NCBI GenBank assembly: GCA_031310005.1
Contig: CM062379.1
Span: 310,001-374,000, forward strand
Reading direction: 5' to 3'
DNA length: 64,000 bases
Origin: Dactylellina haptotyla
Taxonomy: Eukaryota > Ascomycota > Orbiliomycetes > Orbiliales > Orbiliaceae
How positions within the stretch are numbered: the stretch's first letter is position 1; the number at the start of each line of letters is the position of its first letter. Under the pieces are notes generated by a model. That model was given only the letters and a program-made list of their open reading frames with translations, did not search any database and had not been told where the DNA came from. Made by a program: the position numbers and the translations under genes. Shown here piece after piece: positions 22,051-33,831 of this stretch.

Positions 22051-24357
22051 ATGGGTGCTCACTCAACAGACGACGATACCGTCGCACCAAGTTTGAACGC
22101 GACGGAACAGTATGTCGACAAGGAAAAGGCCGGGGCAGAACAGCCAGAACTGTCCAAGGTTGTCTCGCGCGGTGGTAACCCACCAGAGGACGAAATCGTC
22201 TACCCAACCGGCCCGAAGGTCATCCTTATCATTCTTGGATTGATGCTGGCAGTCTTCCTGGTGGCACTGGACCAAACCATCATCGCGTAAGAACCAGATT
22301 TCATTGTCCCTTACACGATTGATATACAGCTCCATGGACACCGCGAGCAATCAGCTGATGTTTCGGGTGGAAACACTCTGTTGAGACACTTGCTCGTGGA
22401 GCGAAGATACGCGAGGAATGGATCAGCTTCGGCTAACATCTTGGCGATTACTCGATATTTTAGAACCGCGATTCCGAAAATCACAGACAGATTCAAGTCG
22501 ATAGCCGATATTGGCTGGTACGGCAGCGCCTATTTTCTGACATCTACCGCCCTGCAACCTACGTATGCTATAAACCCACTCATCAAATATGTAATTATTT
22601 GCCAGCGTCAGAGCGCTAACCGGCCGTTGGATAAATAGATTTGGACGTATTTACAAAATCTTCAGCATCAAGGGAACCTTTTTGACGGCTATTGGCTTGT
22701 TTGAACTTGGCTCCTTGGTTTGCGCTGTTGCACCGAACAGTACTGCCCTAATTGTTGGAAGAGCGATTGCTGGTATGTTTGGAACCCATTGGATTGGAGT
22801 TAAGGGGATTTATATGGAGTTAGCCGGGCTCCCTATCTTTAGGGTGGACCTCGGAGTCGGAGATAGGAGTTTAGGTTGATCTGGTATTCAGATGTGCTAA
22901 TATGTGATTTGCGGGTTAGGCCTCGGTGTCGGTGGTATCTTTTCCGGCGGCATTGTCATTCTTGCATATGTCTTGCCTTTGCAGAAGAGGCCGTTGGCCT
23001 TCGCATCGATCGCCTCGATGTGGGGTATCGCCAGTATTGTTGGACCGTTGCTAGGAGGTATGTATGAATTGATGGATGATGATGTGTAAACTATAATAAT
23101 AGGTTAATGCTAACAAATTTCAAATAGGTGCTTTCACCGATCACGTGTCATGGAGATGGTGTTTTTATATCAATCTCCCATTGGGTGCTATTTCTGTAGC
23201 TGTCGTTCTCCTAGTTCTTAAGATCCCACGTGAAGCCAACCCAGAAGGCCTGAGTGTTATGGCACGTGTACGCCAACTTGACTTGATTGGTGCTTCTATC
23301 CTGATCCCAGCCGTTGTTGCTCTCCTTTTGGCTCTCCAATGGGGTGGTACTAAGTACGCCTGGAACAATGCAAAGATCATTGGGCTATTCGTCTGCTTTG
23401 GAGGTTTGATCATCATCTTCATTATCACGCAATGGAAGCTCGGTGAAGCTGCAACCCTCCCTCCAAGAATCTTGAAGCAGCGCACGGTCCTGGCTAGTTT
23501 GTTGTTTGCCTGCTTCTTTGGTGCTGCATTCTTCGTCGATGTGTATTACCTCCCCATTTACTTCCAATCGGTCAAGGGATCGAGCGCCACGAAGTCTGGA
23601 ATTCAAGTTCTACCAATCCTGCTCAGTTGCGTGTTGAGTAGCATCATCTCTGGCGGTGTGATTACTGCCGTTGGCATTTATACTCCATTCTTGATTGGTG
23701 GCATGCTTCTTTTCGCCATCGGAGCTGGCCTTATCACAACCTTCGAGGTCGACACTAATTCACCCCGCTGGATTGGCTATCAAGTCCTTGCCGGTTTTGG
23801 TGTCGGTGTTGGTTTTCAAGTGCCAATCCTTGCTGTGCAAACCGTCTTGCATATCGACGATATTCCCGTTGGAACGGCTATCATCACTTTCTTCGTAAGT
23901 ACATTACCTTATGCATGTAACCGATCCGAGGGACGGTTCGGCTTAAATTCCACTTTGTTCCAATTTTGAGTGCTAACAAGATTCATCGGTCCAATAGCAA
24001 TCTCTCGGTGGGGCGCTCTTCATCTCTGTTGGTCAAAACATATTCTCGAACGGGCTCAAGAAAGGTCTAGAAACCTATATCCCCGAGGTACCCTCGGCCG
24101 TCTTCCTCTTCTCCGGGGCCACCGAGATCCAAAGTATTCTTGCAAGATTGGGCTTACCGGAAAGAATTGGGGATGTCCGGCAAGCATACATGGTTGGCCT
24201 GAAGGATACATATAGACTCGATGTTGCACTTGTCTGCTGCGCATTTGTCGCTGCATGCGGCCTCGAATGGAAGAATATCAAGGCAGAGAAGCAAAAGAAG
24301 GAGGCGGAAGCTAAAGAGAAGGGCATCGAGCTGGAGCCCGCGCTGGCCGTTGCATAA
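22051..24357 (+). CDS. MFS transporter, DHA2 (14-TM) drug:H+ antiporter family
   Basis: Six exons: 22051-22286, 22464-22562, 22639-22772, 22920-23057, 23128-23894, 23998-24357; 577 residues, all junctions in phase. A cytosolic acidic N-terminus (1-60) precedes 14 predicted hydrophobic segments. Family motifs: LDQTIIATAIPKIT at the end of TM1 (motif D1), [14 protein letters not shown] (motif A), and [26 protein letters not shown] (motif C and following loop) typical of DHA2 proteins such as the aflatoxin-type and HC-toxin-type pumps and amphipathic drug exporters. It should export small hydrophobic compounds at the plasma membrane in exchange for protons. The C-terminal tail is Lys/Glu-rich. 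A P450 and a lactonase lie upstream, but no biosynthetic core enzyme does. The C-terminal half is intact with no truncation. Confidence 0.9.
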
Positions 24358-26873
24358 AGCCGGCTTGCATCTGCTTCCATTTTCAGACACCTTCCCCGTG
24401 ACGAACTAAACTAAGCTTCCCCCGAAAAGTCGCCTTTCTTTTTAATAATATTATTTGAAAAATGTACATTTCTTTGTTTTAGAATGGCCATTTTAGACTC
24501 ATGTAGGTATACGATATCGATGGTCTCTCTCTATCTTTTTAATATAAAAAAATATATCTCCTGTCATGTTGAATGAGCTCATAGACGCCGTAACCCGTAC
24601 CTTAAACTAGCTTGATACCTCGGTTTATGTACCCGAATCGAACGTCCCGTCTTCCCACTTCAGCCTTTCCTTCACATCAGAAATTTCGTGGGTAGATCGG
24701 AGGCGTTATCGTAATGCAAGCCCAGTTTAGGACTAGGCATATGCGCATGTGAGAGAATCTGTACAGACGGTGCAGCCAAGTCACCACTGCATTTACACCG
24801 TTTTGAGACCTCAAGAGGGCTAGAATCTGAGAAATAGGTGCGCGGCGTCGGCCATCGCTGCAAAAGATCTAATCTGGTCATGCAAGATTCATATCCGATA
24901 GTCACATCCCGTTGGCTTTTTTGGCTTTTTGAGAAATCTGTCCGCCGTTTCGTATCTCACCCCCAACACTTTGCGCTCGGTTTGCTCTTCTTCAAACTGG
25001 CGTTCGGGGTTTGCTCTCGAGCTCTCGTTCTTCTCTCAAAACCAAGCGGTCTAGCAGTATAACCAAGATATCTGCTGGGCCAGAATCTCCTTTAAACGGT
25101 TAGCTTCGACAAGAAGGCTTCGGAAACTGATGTGATTAATTGGCCGACCGCGACTCTAGACCCCTCTTTCGTCAAAAATTTCCACCCAGCCACCACTTTC
25201 AAGGGAGAGAGGAAAGAGAGAAAAGAGGTGGAGGAGAAGTGAAATTTAATAAAAAGGTTTGTTTTAGCGTGAAAGCGAAATGGCGAATTGATATTGGACA
25301 TCGGAGTCTCAACTTGGCATCGCATCCGTCGAAAAGCGGAGCTGGAACGGTGATTTTGCGCGAAAATCACCTAAGTCACAGCTCACATGACCGACCAATG
25401 ACGATCTCAGGAATGGTTCGTCCGCCCAAGGTGAATCAGAAACAGGTCCCACTTTCTCGGCACCTCCTGGCGACCTTTTTTTCTCCCCCTTCCCGAGTAC
25501 TCGGAAGTCCGTTGCAAGGTTGCATACCGTCCCGCCTTCCCCGCAAGGTAACTTTTTTTTTGGTCGTTTCATTTAATATTTTTTGGTTCATTCCGGTGGT
25601 GGTGATTTGTCCCCTTAGTTAGCTCGTTACTGCTTCAGGCAAGAAAAACGTGTGTGCTAAGTGGACTGAGGCTATAATAATAATACTAATACTCGGGGAC
25701 CCAGTGGTTCAGAAAAGAGAGACATTGCGACCCAAAGGAAAAAACAAAAAGCACATCTTGAATTTCAAGCTAATATAATATCCGATATATTGCTATTACA
25801 TGTAGGAACAGAGCACACCCCATCCCTCCCTCGTTTGCATCCCCCTCGCGTGCACACGCATCCGCGCACTACGGGAAAATGCGAATAGCCCGGAGGAATT
25901 AAAATAGTTCACGCAAGAGAAAAAACTCAATCTGTTCGATTTCGATGCGATGCCATCTCATCCCGCCCACGAAGTTCGGACTAAAAAACAAACCCCACGG
26001 GAAAAGCTTATTGTGTTGTTTCGCCCACTTCGTCTCCGATGTCTCGCAGGGATCTTCCTTGGTTCGGAAGGATACATGCGTATTCCTGTGTGCGCTGCAC
26101 GTTGGATTTTGGTGGCCCGCAACGCAGAAAACTGATTTTATTTTCTTCTTTCGTTCTTCGTTTGGTTTTTTTTTTTTGTTTCGCGCGCGTGCTGGCTGGC
26201 CGGCACATGTGAAAAATGTGATTCTTTTTTGGGGATTTAAGGATCGCTTATCAAGACAAAGGAAAAAGTGGAGTAAACGAAGGGCAATGTGGTGTGCTGC
26301 TGTACGTAAACGGTGCGTTTGAGAGGCGGGTCTGCAAGAAACAAAGGCGAATAAGAAAAACAAGATGGCGGACCCTTCGACGCGGGATTTTTGTCTTCAG
26401 CTGGTTGGACGGGTTCGAGGGGATCTGTGCAGAAAGTGGGGTTGGGATGAGTGGTGTTCTTTTAAGGCTACTCTGGAGAGAAAATCAAGGTCTCATAACC
26501 TGGTACTGAGGAAAATTGGGATCAAGAGATCGATTCCCATGATCTGGTAATGAAAATGACGAAATAACCATGATAATTAGCGAGAGAAATCTTAGTCTAT
26601 GTGGTCATGTACAGGGTCTTTGAAGTGCTAGTGTGTGTGCTTGTGAATATGCAAGATGCCGGAAGATGGAGTAGAAACGAGCGCGCTCAAACAGAAAAGA
26701 GAACACAACCAAAATGCGTGACCTTTTGGACTAAATCTCAATAACCAGACGACCCGGCTGAATGCGGTGAAGGCTGCCAGAGGAGACAAAAATTTATGCC
26801 CATGAAAAATAAAAACCTCAAATGAAAAAGAGATCCGAATAGAATAAATAAACCAGAATAAAGGATATAGCGA

Positions 26874-26917
<44 letters not shown>

Positions 26918-27216
26918 AACGAGAGACCACTAAACACAAGGAAAGAGCGAATCCCACAAAATAAAAGCCGTCCCCTGTCTAAATTAAGAAATCAAATGGG
27001 TATAAACTTTGCCTCCGGTTTCCCAAAACAAAACATCGTAAAGAAAGTCCCGTGATAATGCAGCTTCGTAAAAATAGTGAGGGTAATAAATATGTACTTT
27101 GAAAAGAGAATTCGTTAGGTCGTAATGTTTTTTTTGTTCTGGAAATTTGTACAGATATCTCGGGTTTCGGTTGGCGGTAGAAGCACTATCCGTTTCGTAA
27201 GAGATATAAGATCATC
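24358..27216. other. Intergenic between convergent genes, 2.9 kb
   Basis: Separates the transporter and the Zn2Cys6 factor, which face each other. Poly-purine and poly-T tracts, a (GA)19 run at 26878-26915, and ORFs of up to 160 codons that begin with TTG and have low-complexity basic composition. Much of the right half may be the 3' UTR of the factor. No gene called. Confidence 0.5.
26878..26915. repeat. (GA)19 microsatellite
   Basis: Uninterrupted GA run of 38 nt, preceded by imperfect GAGAGG. Confidence 0.95.
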
Positions 27217-30007
27217 TTACAAAGATGATCCTAGAGGTCCACATAGTTTCGTACTCGGCACGGCCTTTCGGAGTTCTTGGGCGTTCTGCAGTTTCCAGGT
27301 TTTGCGTTCTCACAGCCACTAGTTTGGAGGTTGATCTTAGCGTCAGGCCAAAAAATGTTGGAAGCAAAAAAAAAAGGAATATGAAAAAGGAAAAAAAAGT
27401 TGGCGTACCTTGGATATTTTCACCGATTTGCCTCAGCATCCGGAAAGCTTCGTTGTCCAGCCTGATATCCGTGTAGGTTTGGGCGTCGGACAAGCTATCC
27501 TTTCGCAGGAGGGGGCCCATGGGCATGTCGAGTTTTTTGTGGTAATATTCGAATGCGTCAACGAGGTGATTCCCGGACCACGACCAGAGGTTTCGGTGGC
27601 GGTCCCAGTGAGCCAGAATCTTGTCGCGGTGAAACTGCAACCAGGGCGCACAAAAGTTAGATTCTCTTTTCTGTTTCGTTCGTTCTTCTTCTTCCGCAAA
27701 TGAAACAAAATTAAAATTTCGCTTGGGGAGATTGGGACTTACTGTCGATCCGAGGTATTCGACATATGCTTGCTGCGATTTCAATACGAATTCGACCGTG
27801 TTGAGAATTATGTATGTCGTAACCCACAATTCCAGCCAATCTGTCTTCTTCTTTGCCTTGAATTTTGTCCATATCGTTTTGAGCAGGTGGGCCGCATTGG
27901 ATACCATTCCTTTGATAATCAGATTGTCCAGCTGATTGTCCAGCTGCGGCGGGATGGGGACGTAGCCAAACAAAAAGGAAGTCTCGTCATCAATTATATT
28001 CGGCGGCATGCCCAATAGCTCATCGCCGCATAAAGAGCGCTCAGTGGCATTCAAGTGGGCCCCCACCCATATGTCCAAGGCGCAGTGTATAATCCCGTGA
28101 GGGCGTAGTTTCTAGAACCCGCAATTAGCAAGTGCACGCAAATTTGGAAGGTGTATCGCAAGCTGAATTGCACGCCAGAAAGAAAGAAAGAACGTAAATG
28201 TAGAAAGATAGATAAACCGGCTTAAAAAAAATAATAATAGTAAGAAAAAAGAATAAGTAAAAAAAAACCTACGGAAAGATGATCGGCGAGCTTCATGATG
28301 CTTATCGTGACTGGAGATGTGCCGCGCGACATCATATCAATCATGAAAGCCTTCCGGTAACTTGCCATTCTGGTAAGTAGCGTCTTGTACATTTCGTCAG
28401 ATGAGCTGGCGATATAGGGCCGCACTAAAATGAACTGGTCGGGATGTCTTCCTCCGGGACTCTTGTTCAAGTTATCTCCGGGCTGAGGGACGAACTCCCT
28501 GGCGTTTACGACAAGAGGCTCACAGAACGAAGAAACACTCAGCGGCACGCAGTGGAACTTGAGCTCCAGCACGTTGTCAGTTGCCCATACTTTAGTGTGC
28601 TCAGATACGGGCACGATATGAATGGGGGTATCTAGGGGTCATGAGATTAGTCAGATGTTCGAGATGCATCGCGGAAATCGCGAGCCAGAGCGTATGATTG
28701 GAGGGGCCACAAACCTGATCGGAAGAAGGAGCAATCTTCGAGGTCCAGCCTGAAGCAAAGATGAGGGGAGCCCTTGCAGGGCGGGCAGATGCCAGTATGG
28801 CTTGCATGACACTGCACGCACCGCGCACAAACGAAGGGAGAGCGTGCCCTGTTAGCCGCTGCTGATAACGACGCCGACGACGACAATAACGACGACGACA
28901 ACTACAACGCCAAAATCCGGTACGAGAATAACCACGAGACGACATATAACTCACCTTCTTATTGAGCATGCGGCACCTGAAGCATCCACCGCCGTGCTGT
29001 CTGACCAATGCCTTTGATCGTTTCTCCTCCGCACTCAACTCCTTTAGCGCCCCATGTCCGCCCTTCTTGGCCAGCTCCGGAGGAATGATACTAAACTGTA
29101 CTAGTCCAGGCGATGGCGAGGTCGAAGTCGGCGTGTGCGTCGACTTGACCATTTTCGTGGCCTGCTCCTCTGATCGGTCCTCGTCGTCGGTTTCATCGAG
29201 TCTCCTTTTCTTCGACGCTGTGGTGCCAGTCGCACTCGGGGTTGGCGTCGTGGGTGAAGTTACCAATTTGATCTGAAAGCCCTTGAACCTCTTGCCAGCC
29301 TTATATCCGGCGGGTTGCTTCCTGTCCGGAATAGGCACTGGATTGGAGAGCTGAGAGGCCTGGAAGAGACGGCCATGGTTGAAATGATGGTGATGATGGT
29401 GAGAGTGCGAGTGAAGATCGTACTGGTCGGTTGCATGAACGTGCTCGTCCACATGATGGGCCTGGCTGTGGTTGTGAGCGTCCGGCTGGTGCAGATGGTG
29501 CAAATTGGGGTGGTGGTGGTGCTCCACCAGGTGCTCAGGTAGCAATGTGTTGCCGCTGGCGTCGTCCAGAGTTAAGTCCGTCGCCAAGCTGCAGCCTCCT
29601 CCACTCAGACTGGAGGAGGGCCTCGGAATCGCTGCTGCTGCTGCTGCTGCTGGATGATAGGACACGGGCGAGCACGACCTTCCGAAGAAGGTCATGAAGG
29701 TCTCGATATCCCGATGGGTCCATTCGATGCTGTTGTCGATGTCGTATATGCTGTGGTTGAACTGCGAGACCGACCCCGCGGGGTTCATCCCGGCGAGGAT
29801 GTCCTCAGGCTTAGCACTCAACGAACGCCGGCGAGGGCTCGGAGAAGAAGCACAAGCACCAGCGCCAGCACCCGCACCCGCACCCGCACCAGGAAGACCA
29901 CCACCTCCATTCAGCAGGTATTCGGTAGAGGACTGCTGCTGATGGTGCTGCTGCTGGTTATGCCCTCCCCAGAACTGCTGATGGAGATAAGGATCGAGCT
30001 CCTCCAT
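27217..30007 (-). CDS. Zn2Cys6 transcription factor with His-rich and Gly-Ala tracts
   Basis: Six exons: 30007-28955, 28811-28715, 28631-28273, 28111-27743, 27634-27409, 27308-27217; 731 residues. The binuclear zinc cluster is split by intron 1: C342-x2-C345-x6-C352-x7-C360-x2-C363-x6-C370, exactly the GAL4-type spacing. It sits in the middle of the protein, after a 340-residue low-complexity region with poly-Gln, a Gly-Ala repeat, poly-Ala and two His-rich blocks, and after basic runs (ASKKRRLDE) that can serve as nuclear signals. The C-terminal half (from about 385) is folded and conserved-looking (NLWSWSGNHLVDAFEYYHK, then TWKLQNAQELRKAVPST), but I see no standard Fungal_trans domain signature. 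It should be a DNA-binding regulator; target genes unknown. It is divergent from the GNAT gene across 1 kb. Confidence 0.85.
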
Positions 30008-31024
30008 CGCTTAGTTCGAACCTTCGCGTTCAAACCTGCTCGAATCCGTGGGAGGCCGGAGAGTTGGATTGTTGTCTTAGAAATCCTCGAGTCCCGCCCA
30101 ACCGACCCAATCCCTCTTGACGTGTTGCTTGTTGTGTTTAGTTAAAGGGGGCACAGGAAAGGGCACAGGAATGGGTAGGGAAAGCCCTGGATTGAAATAT
30201 ATTGCAGAAGAGAGCTAAAAGACGAACTTATGCAAGCGGGTTCAAAAAAAATAAAATAAACGATGCAGAGGAATTAAAAGTGTCAAAGGGTTGGTCTGTC
30301 TGTCTTAGAAATTAATTGCGGACTTGGTTCAATTTTAAGATTTCCCGCTCCAATTTTTGGGGATCCCGTTTTTTCCTCTGGCCTTTCGCTTCTATCCGGG
30401 CTAGCAAATAATGCGCAAACCTTGCTCGAAAAAACGAGCAATCTGCATGATCACCCTGATCATGCATTTTGCAAAAGGAAATAATGGCTTCACGAGGCGA
30501 AAAAGATAACCCCACGCAGGATCTCGAACCGAGCCGGCGGATAGGCTTTGCCATATTGGGGTACCACCGTGTCCTGGGGAGATGCTGGCTTGGCACGAAC
30601 GCCGGTCGTCGTCGTCCACCGGGGCTGCACATTGGGGAAATTTCCAAGAGCGATATCGAATACGTGCTATACCTTGTCTAGAGTACCGCCGTCCATGGCT
30701 GGCTCGTTAACTTTTCCAAGGCTACTGAAGTGTTAATGATTTCCTCGAGGAGAAGGTGAGAAGTGAGATTGGTAGGATTAGAATTCTATATATAAAGGGC
30801 CCGGCTATGTAATTTAGACTTTTCCATCAAGCTTATATGCTTCCAGTATATTGCCCTTCCAAGAGCCGGCCCGGTTTTTTTCTTTCCTTTCCCTTTGTGC
30901 ATTATTATTTGTGTTTTTCCTGCAAACTTTTATCCCAGGTACCCAGCGTTGTTATTCCTTACGAAGTCTTACGAAAGTAAAACAAAAGGCTGCTGTTTTA
31001 AATTATACCGCGCAATTTTACGGA
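30008..31024. other. Divergent promoter region between the Zn2Cys6 factor and the GNAT gene
   Basis: About 1 kb. No ORF supported. A TATA box facing the GNAT gene is at 30789. A GGTTCGAGATCC stretch on the minus strand near 30521 resembles a tRNA T-loop but has no matching stem. Confidence 0.55.
30789..30797 (+). promoter_or_regulatory. TATA box facing the GNAT gene
   Basis: TATATAAAG, about 230 nt before the ATG at 31025, leaving a pyrimidine-rich leader of about 200 nt. Confidence 0.45.
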
Positions 31025-32014
31025 ATGAAACTGCGAGAAGCTTCCCCACGTGATCTTCCTCAAATCATGGAGGTTCTCCTGGAGGGCCTTGTCGATGATC
31101 CATTGTTCGACTGGACCTGGAGATATAGACATCAGTATCCCTGGGATAATTATTACTACTGGAGTCTACGGATCAACTCCATGATCAACAACGCCGGTGT
31201 CGTTTTCCTGGTTGTTGAACTCGATGAGGCCGACAAGTTCAGGGAAAAAGCGGACCCAATTGGCACCCTTGTCAGCTTTATCGTCTGGCGGAGAGCGGGC
31301 GAGGATGACCACGCGAAGAGGAGAAGGAGTTTAAAATCAGGGATCCTTAACATGCTCGACCGTAAGTTACATCCGTTTCATTGTCTCATATATATCTCTC
31401 TTTTTACCTTCTGGAAATTCATCACTATCGCCATAATATTAAAATGTGGCACCCCATCACCACCCGCACGGTTACCCAATATTTGCGCTGCAATTACCAT
31501 TTCACAGCCCTATATTTTTAAGAAAATATGCACCGGGAAAATTCAATTCTAATTTTTTATTCAAGGCACAGCAAACACATTGCAAGATTATTCAATGTCA
31601 CAGCACTATCCAGAGGGCAGAAGGGATGCGGATTACAGGCGCTGGGCTGCACTCAAGAAGGGCATGAAACAAGTCGACACAGCATATTTCAATCGCTATC
31701 AGAACTTTTGGGAGCTCGAATTGCTGGCAACTCATAGAAAGTATCGCCGTCATGGAGCCGCTACCATGCTGGTCGAATGGGGCATCAGACTCGCTGACGA
31801 AGAGGGGGTCCCTTGTTGTGTGATTTCAAGCCCTATGGGCAAACCAGTCTACGAAAACAACGGGTTCGTTTTGGTCTCAGAGGAAAAATGGGTCTTCCAA
31901 GTCAAGGGGGAGGAGGAGAAAGTGGAATGCTTTGTTCTGATTCGATCGTCAAAAGCCGAGCGGGTCACATCTGCAGAAACAGGTGATGGCTACATGATAG
32001 TCTCATCATTATAG
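31025..32014 (+). CDS. GNAT-family N-acetyltransferase
   Basis: Two exons, 31025-31361 and 31566-32014 (GTAAGT...AAG, phase 1), 261 residues. The start is the first ATG in the frame. The N-terminus MKLREASPRDLPQIMEVLLE is the usual beta1-alpha1 opening. The acetyl-CoA pyrophosphate loop (motif A) is at residues 163-180: LELLATHRKYRRHGAATMLV, with the R-x-x-G-x-A core RRHGAA. Motif B (PVYENNGF, about 204-211) is the end of the fold. Insertions between beta2 and beta4 are typical of fungal members that acetylate small amines or protein N-termini; the substrate is not predictable. The C-terminal tail (about 225-261) is extra. Probably cytosolic. Confidence 0.85.
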
Positions 32015-33831
32015 GTTGCTTCCCTTGTTAACTTCTTTGTTTCCCCATTCCTGCTATCTTTCCTGTTTTAATGTCTTTGCTTCTACATTCGTTTAGCGGA
32101 TTATTTATCGGGGTGGCCTAATATTCTTTTTTTTCTCTCTCTTTCTCTTTCTTTCCTGGTCTATACTTTTTGCTTTCGGCTTATAGCGTCGGGGTCATTT
32201 TTTTGCATCCGTATCCTTACCTTGTATCATTTTTTCCCGTTGTTCCACCAGCTTATTTCGCTTCTCTCTATTGGCTTATTGCATTATGTTTCCTCACAGC
32301 AACTGGTCGTATGACTGCAATTCAGCTGTTTCGCGCAAGGACGAAGAAACGCCTAACGAGTCATGCATGTATGTACGTAATATCTAATTCCACCATGGCA
32401 ATATCATCCGAATCGTGGCAGCATGATGCCGGATCCCCCGCACTTATAGTGGTCAATTCTGTGAGAAAGATGGTGAATACGCTTGCTTTTTCCCGCATTT
32501 TGTGCATTGCAGGGGTTTTTGAAAGACACCGTGACGGAGACTCCGTCGATATACTTACCACTTTGTATCTCCCCGGGGGCCGGTAATTACGATGGTTGTC
32601 GGAGCTGTGCCACCTCGGAAATGCAGGCTGATCAGCATGCCGCACCACCTGTGGCGGTCTTCGGAAGACGTCTACGAGCCTTATCTCATACTATTTCGGG
32701 CGGTTTTCTCAAATAGGAAGTAATTGATATATGCGTTTTTGCCTCGTATATAGGCATCTGTGATGATGACCTCGTATACGACAATTGCGAGTTGTACGAT
32801 TTGCCTTCGTGAATATACGGATACGTGGACGCCGGAGGTTGGACGAAGGTCGGAGTTTTTGTTATCAAAGAGTGATACGTAATGGGATATTGGGATTTTG
32901 AGTTTTGTCGTATCTGTTGCGCCATCGATATATCGCAAAGAGGTATCAAAATTGTAAAACACGCTTTCTACTTTTCTGAAGCAGGTGGTACCGACCTGGC
33001 GGGACCGGATACCGGATACCCTTGGAAACCAGCACTCAGGATATGCACAACATCGCTCGCCTAATTACGTCCAATATAGGCAACATAGGCTGGAGAGGAC
33101 TAGACCGCCCAACCTATGGACATACAGGGCTGTGTTCGAAGCTAGCAATCGGGACTAAACCAGCTGTTAGCAGATAGCCGGCCAAGCTCGAATCTCAGAA
33201 TGCAGCAATTCAGGTCATCTGGTTCGATTAGAGACCCTCTTGGAGGTTAGCAACTGTTAGGCAAAAATGGCTTGCAGCTTCGTGTTTCGAATCCAAGGTC
33301 TGCAAAAATGCCACACGCTGCAACACATATTCTCCAGGTCAGGTGACAGGGAGACGTCGAGCTTGAGACGCGATTTGAAAATCGGGTAGCGGAAAAGATT
33401 ACTGTGGAGAAGAGGTTTGGATTTGGAGAATAGAGCTATCCGCTTTTTATTATTTTGCGGAAAGGATAATGTTATTATGGCGCATGCTTTGTATATACAT
33501 GACTGACTGAGCGGGGTGGGAAAACGATAGCTTGACATGAAAAGGTCTAGGCCTCTAAAAGACGCTTGCGAAAAACCAGACTAAAGGATAAAACCAAGGA
33601 AACTTTTGATTGGATGGAAGGAATAGCCTGCCACAATTAGTAGTGCGTTTTTTTTAACAAAGGAAAAACGGGGAATGCCACGAGTCCGTCACGAAAGGGC
33701 GGATGGAGAGAAATGATAAAAATCGGTCGGATTGGGATATCCCTCACTCAGACTAGCTGAATGCATGTATCGGTGCTACAGGATGCCAAATGACACGGAC
33801 CGTCAACACATGAAACAAAGAGAGTCACACT
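32015..33831. other. Intergenic, no supported gene
   Basis: 1.8 kb between the GNAT and the TauD genes, both ending here. A pyrimidine-rich tract at about 32126-32160 lies in the likely 3' UTR of the GNAT gene. ORFs of up to 138 codons (32170-32586) lack any motif. Confidence 0.5.

Noticed and set aside
14901-24357. Secondary-metabolite gene cluster
   Set aside because: No backbone synthase, prenyltransferase or cluster-specific regulator is within reach.
25140-25622. 160-codon plus-strand ORF
   Set aside because: Starts with TTG, basic low-complexity composition, no homologous look; likely chance in a purine-rich tract.
30510-30545. tRNA-like T-loop on the minus strand
   Set aside because: GGTTCGAGATCC is present but the flanking stems do not pair and no anticodon arm is found.
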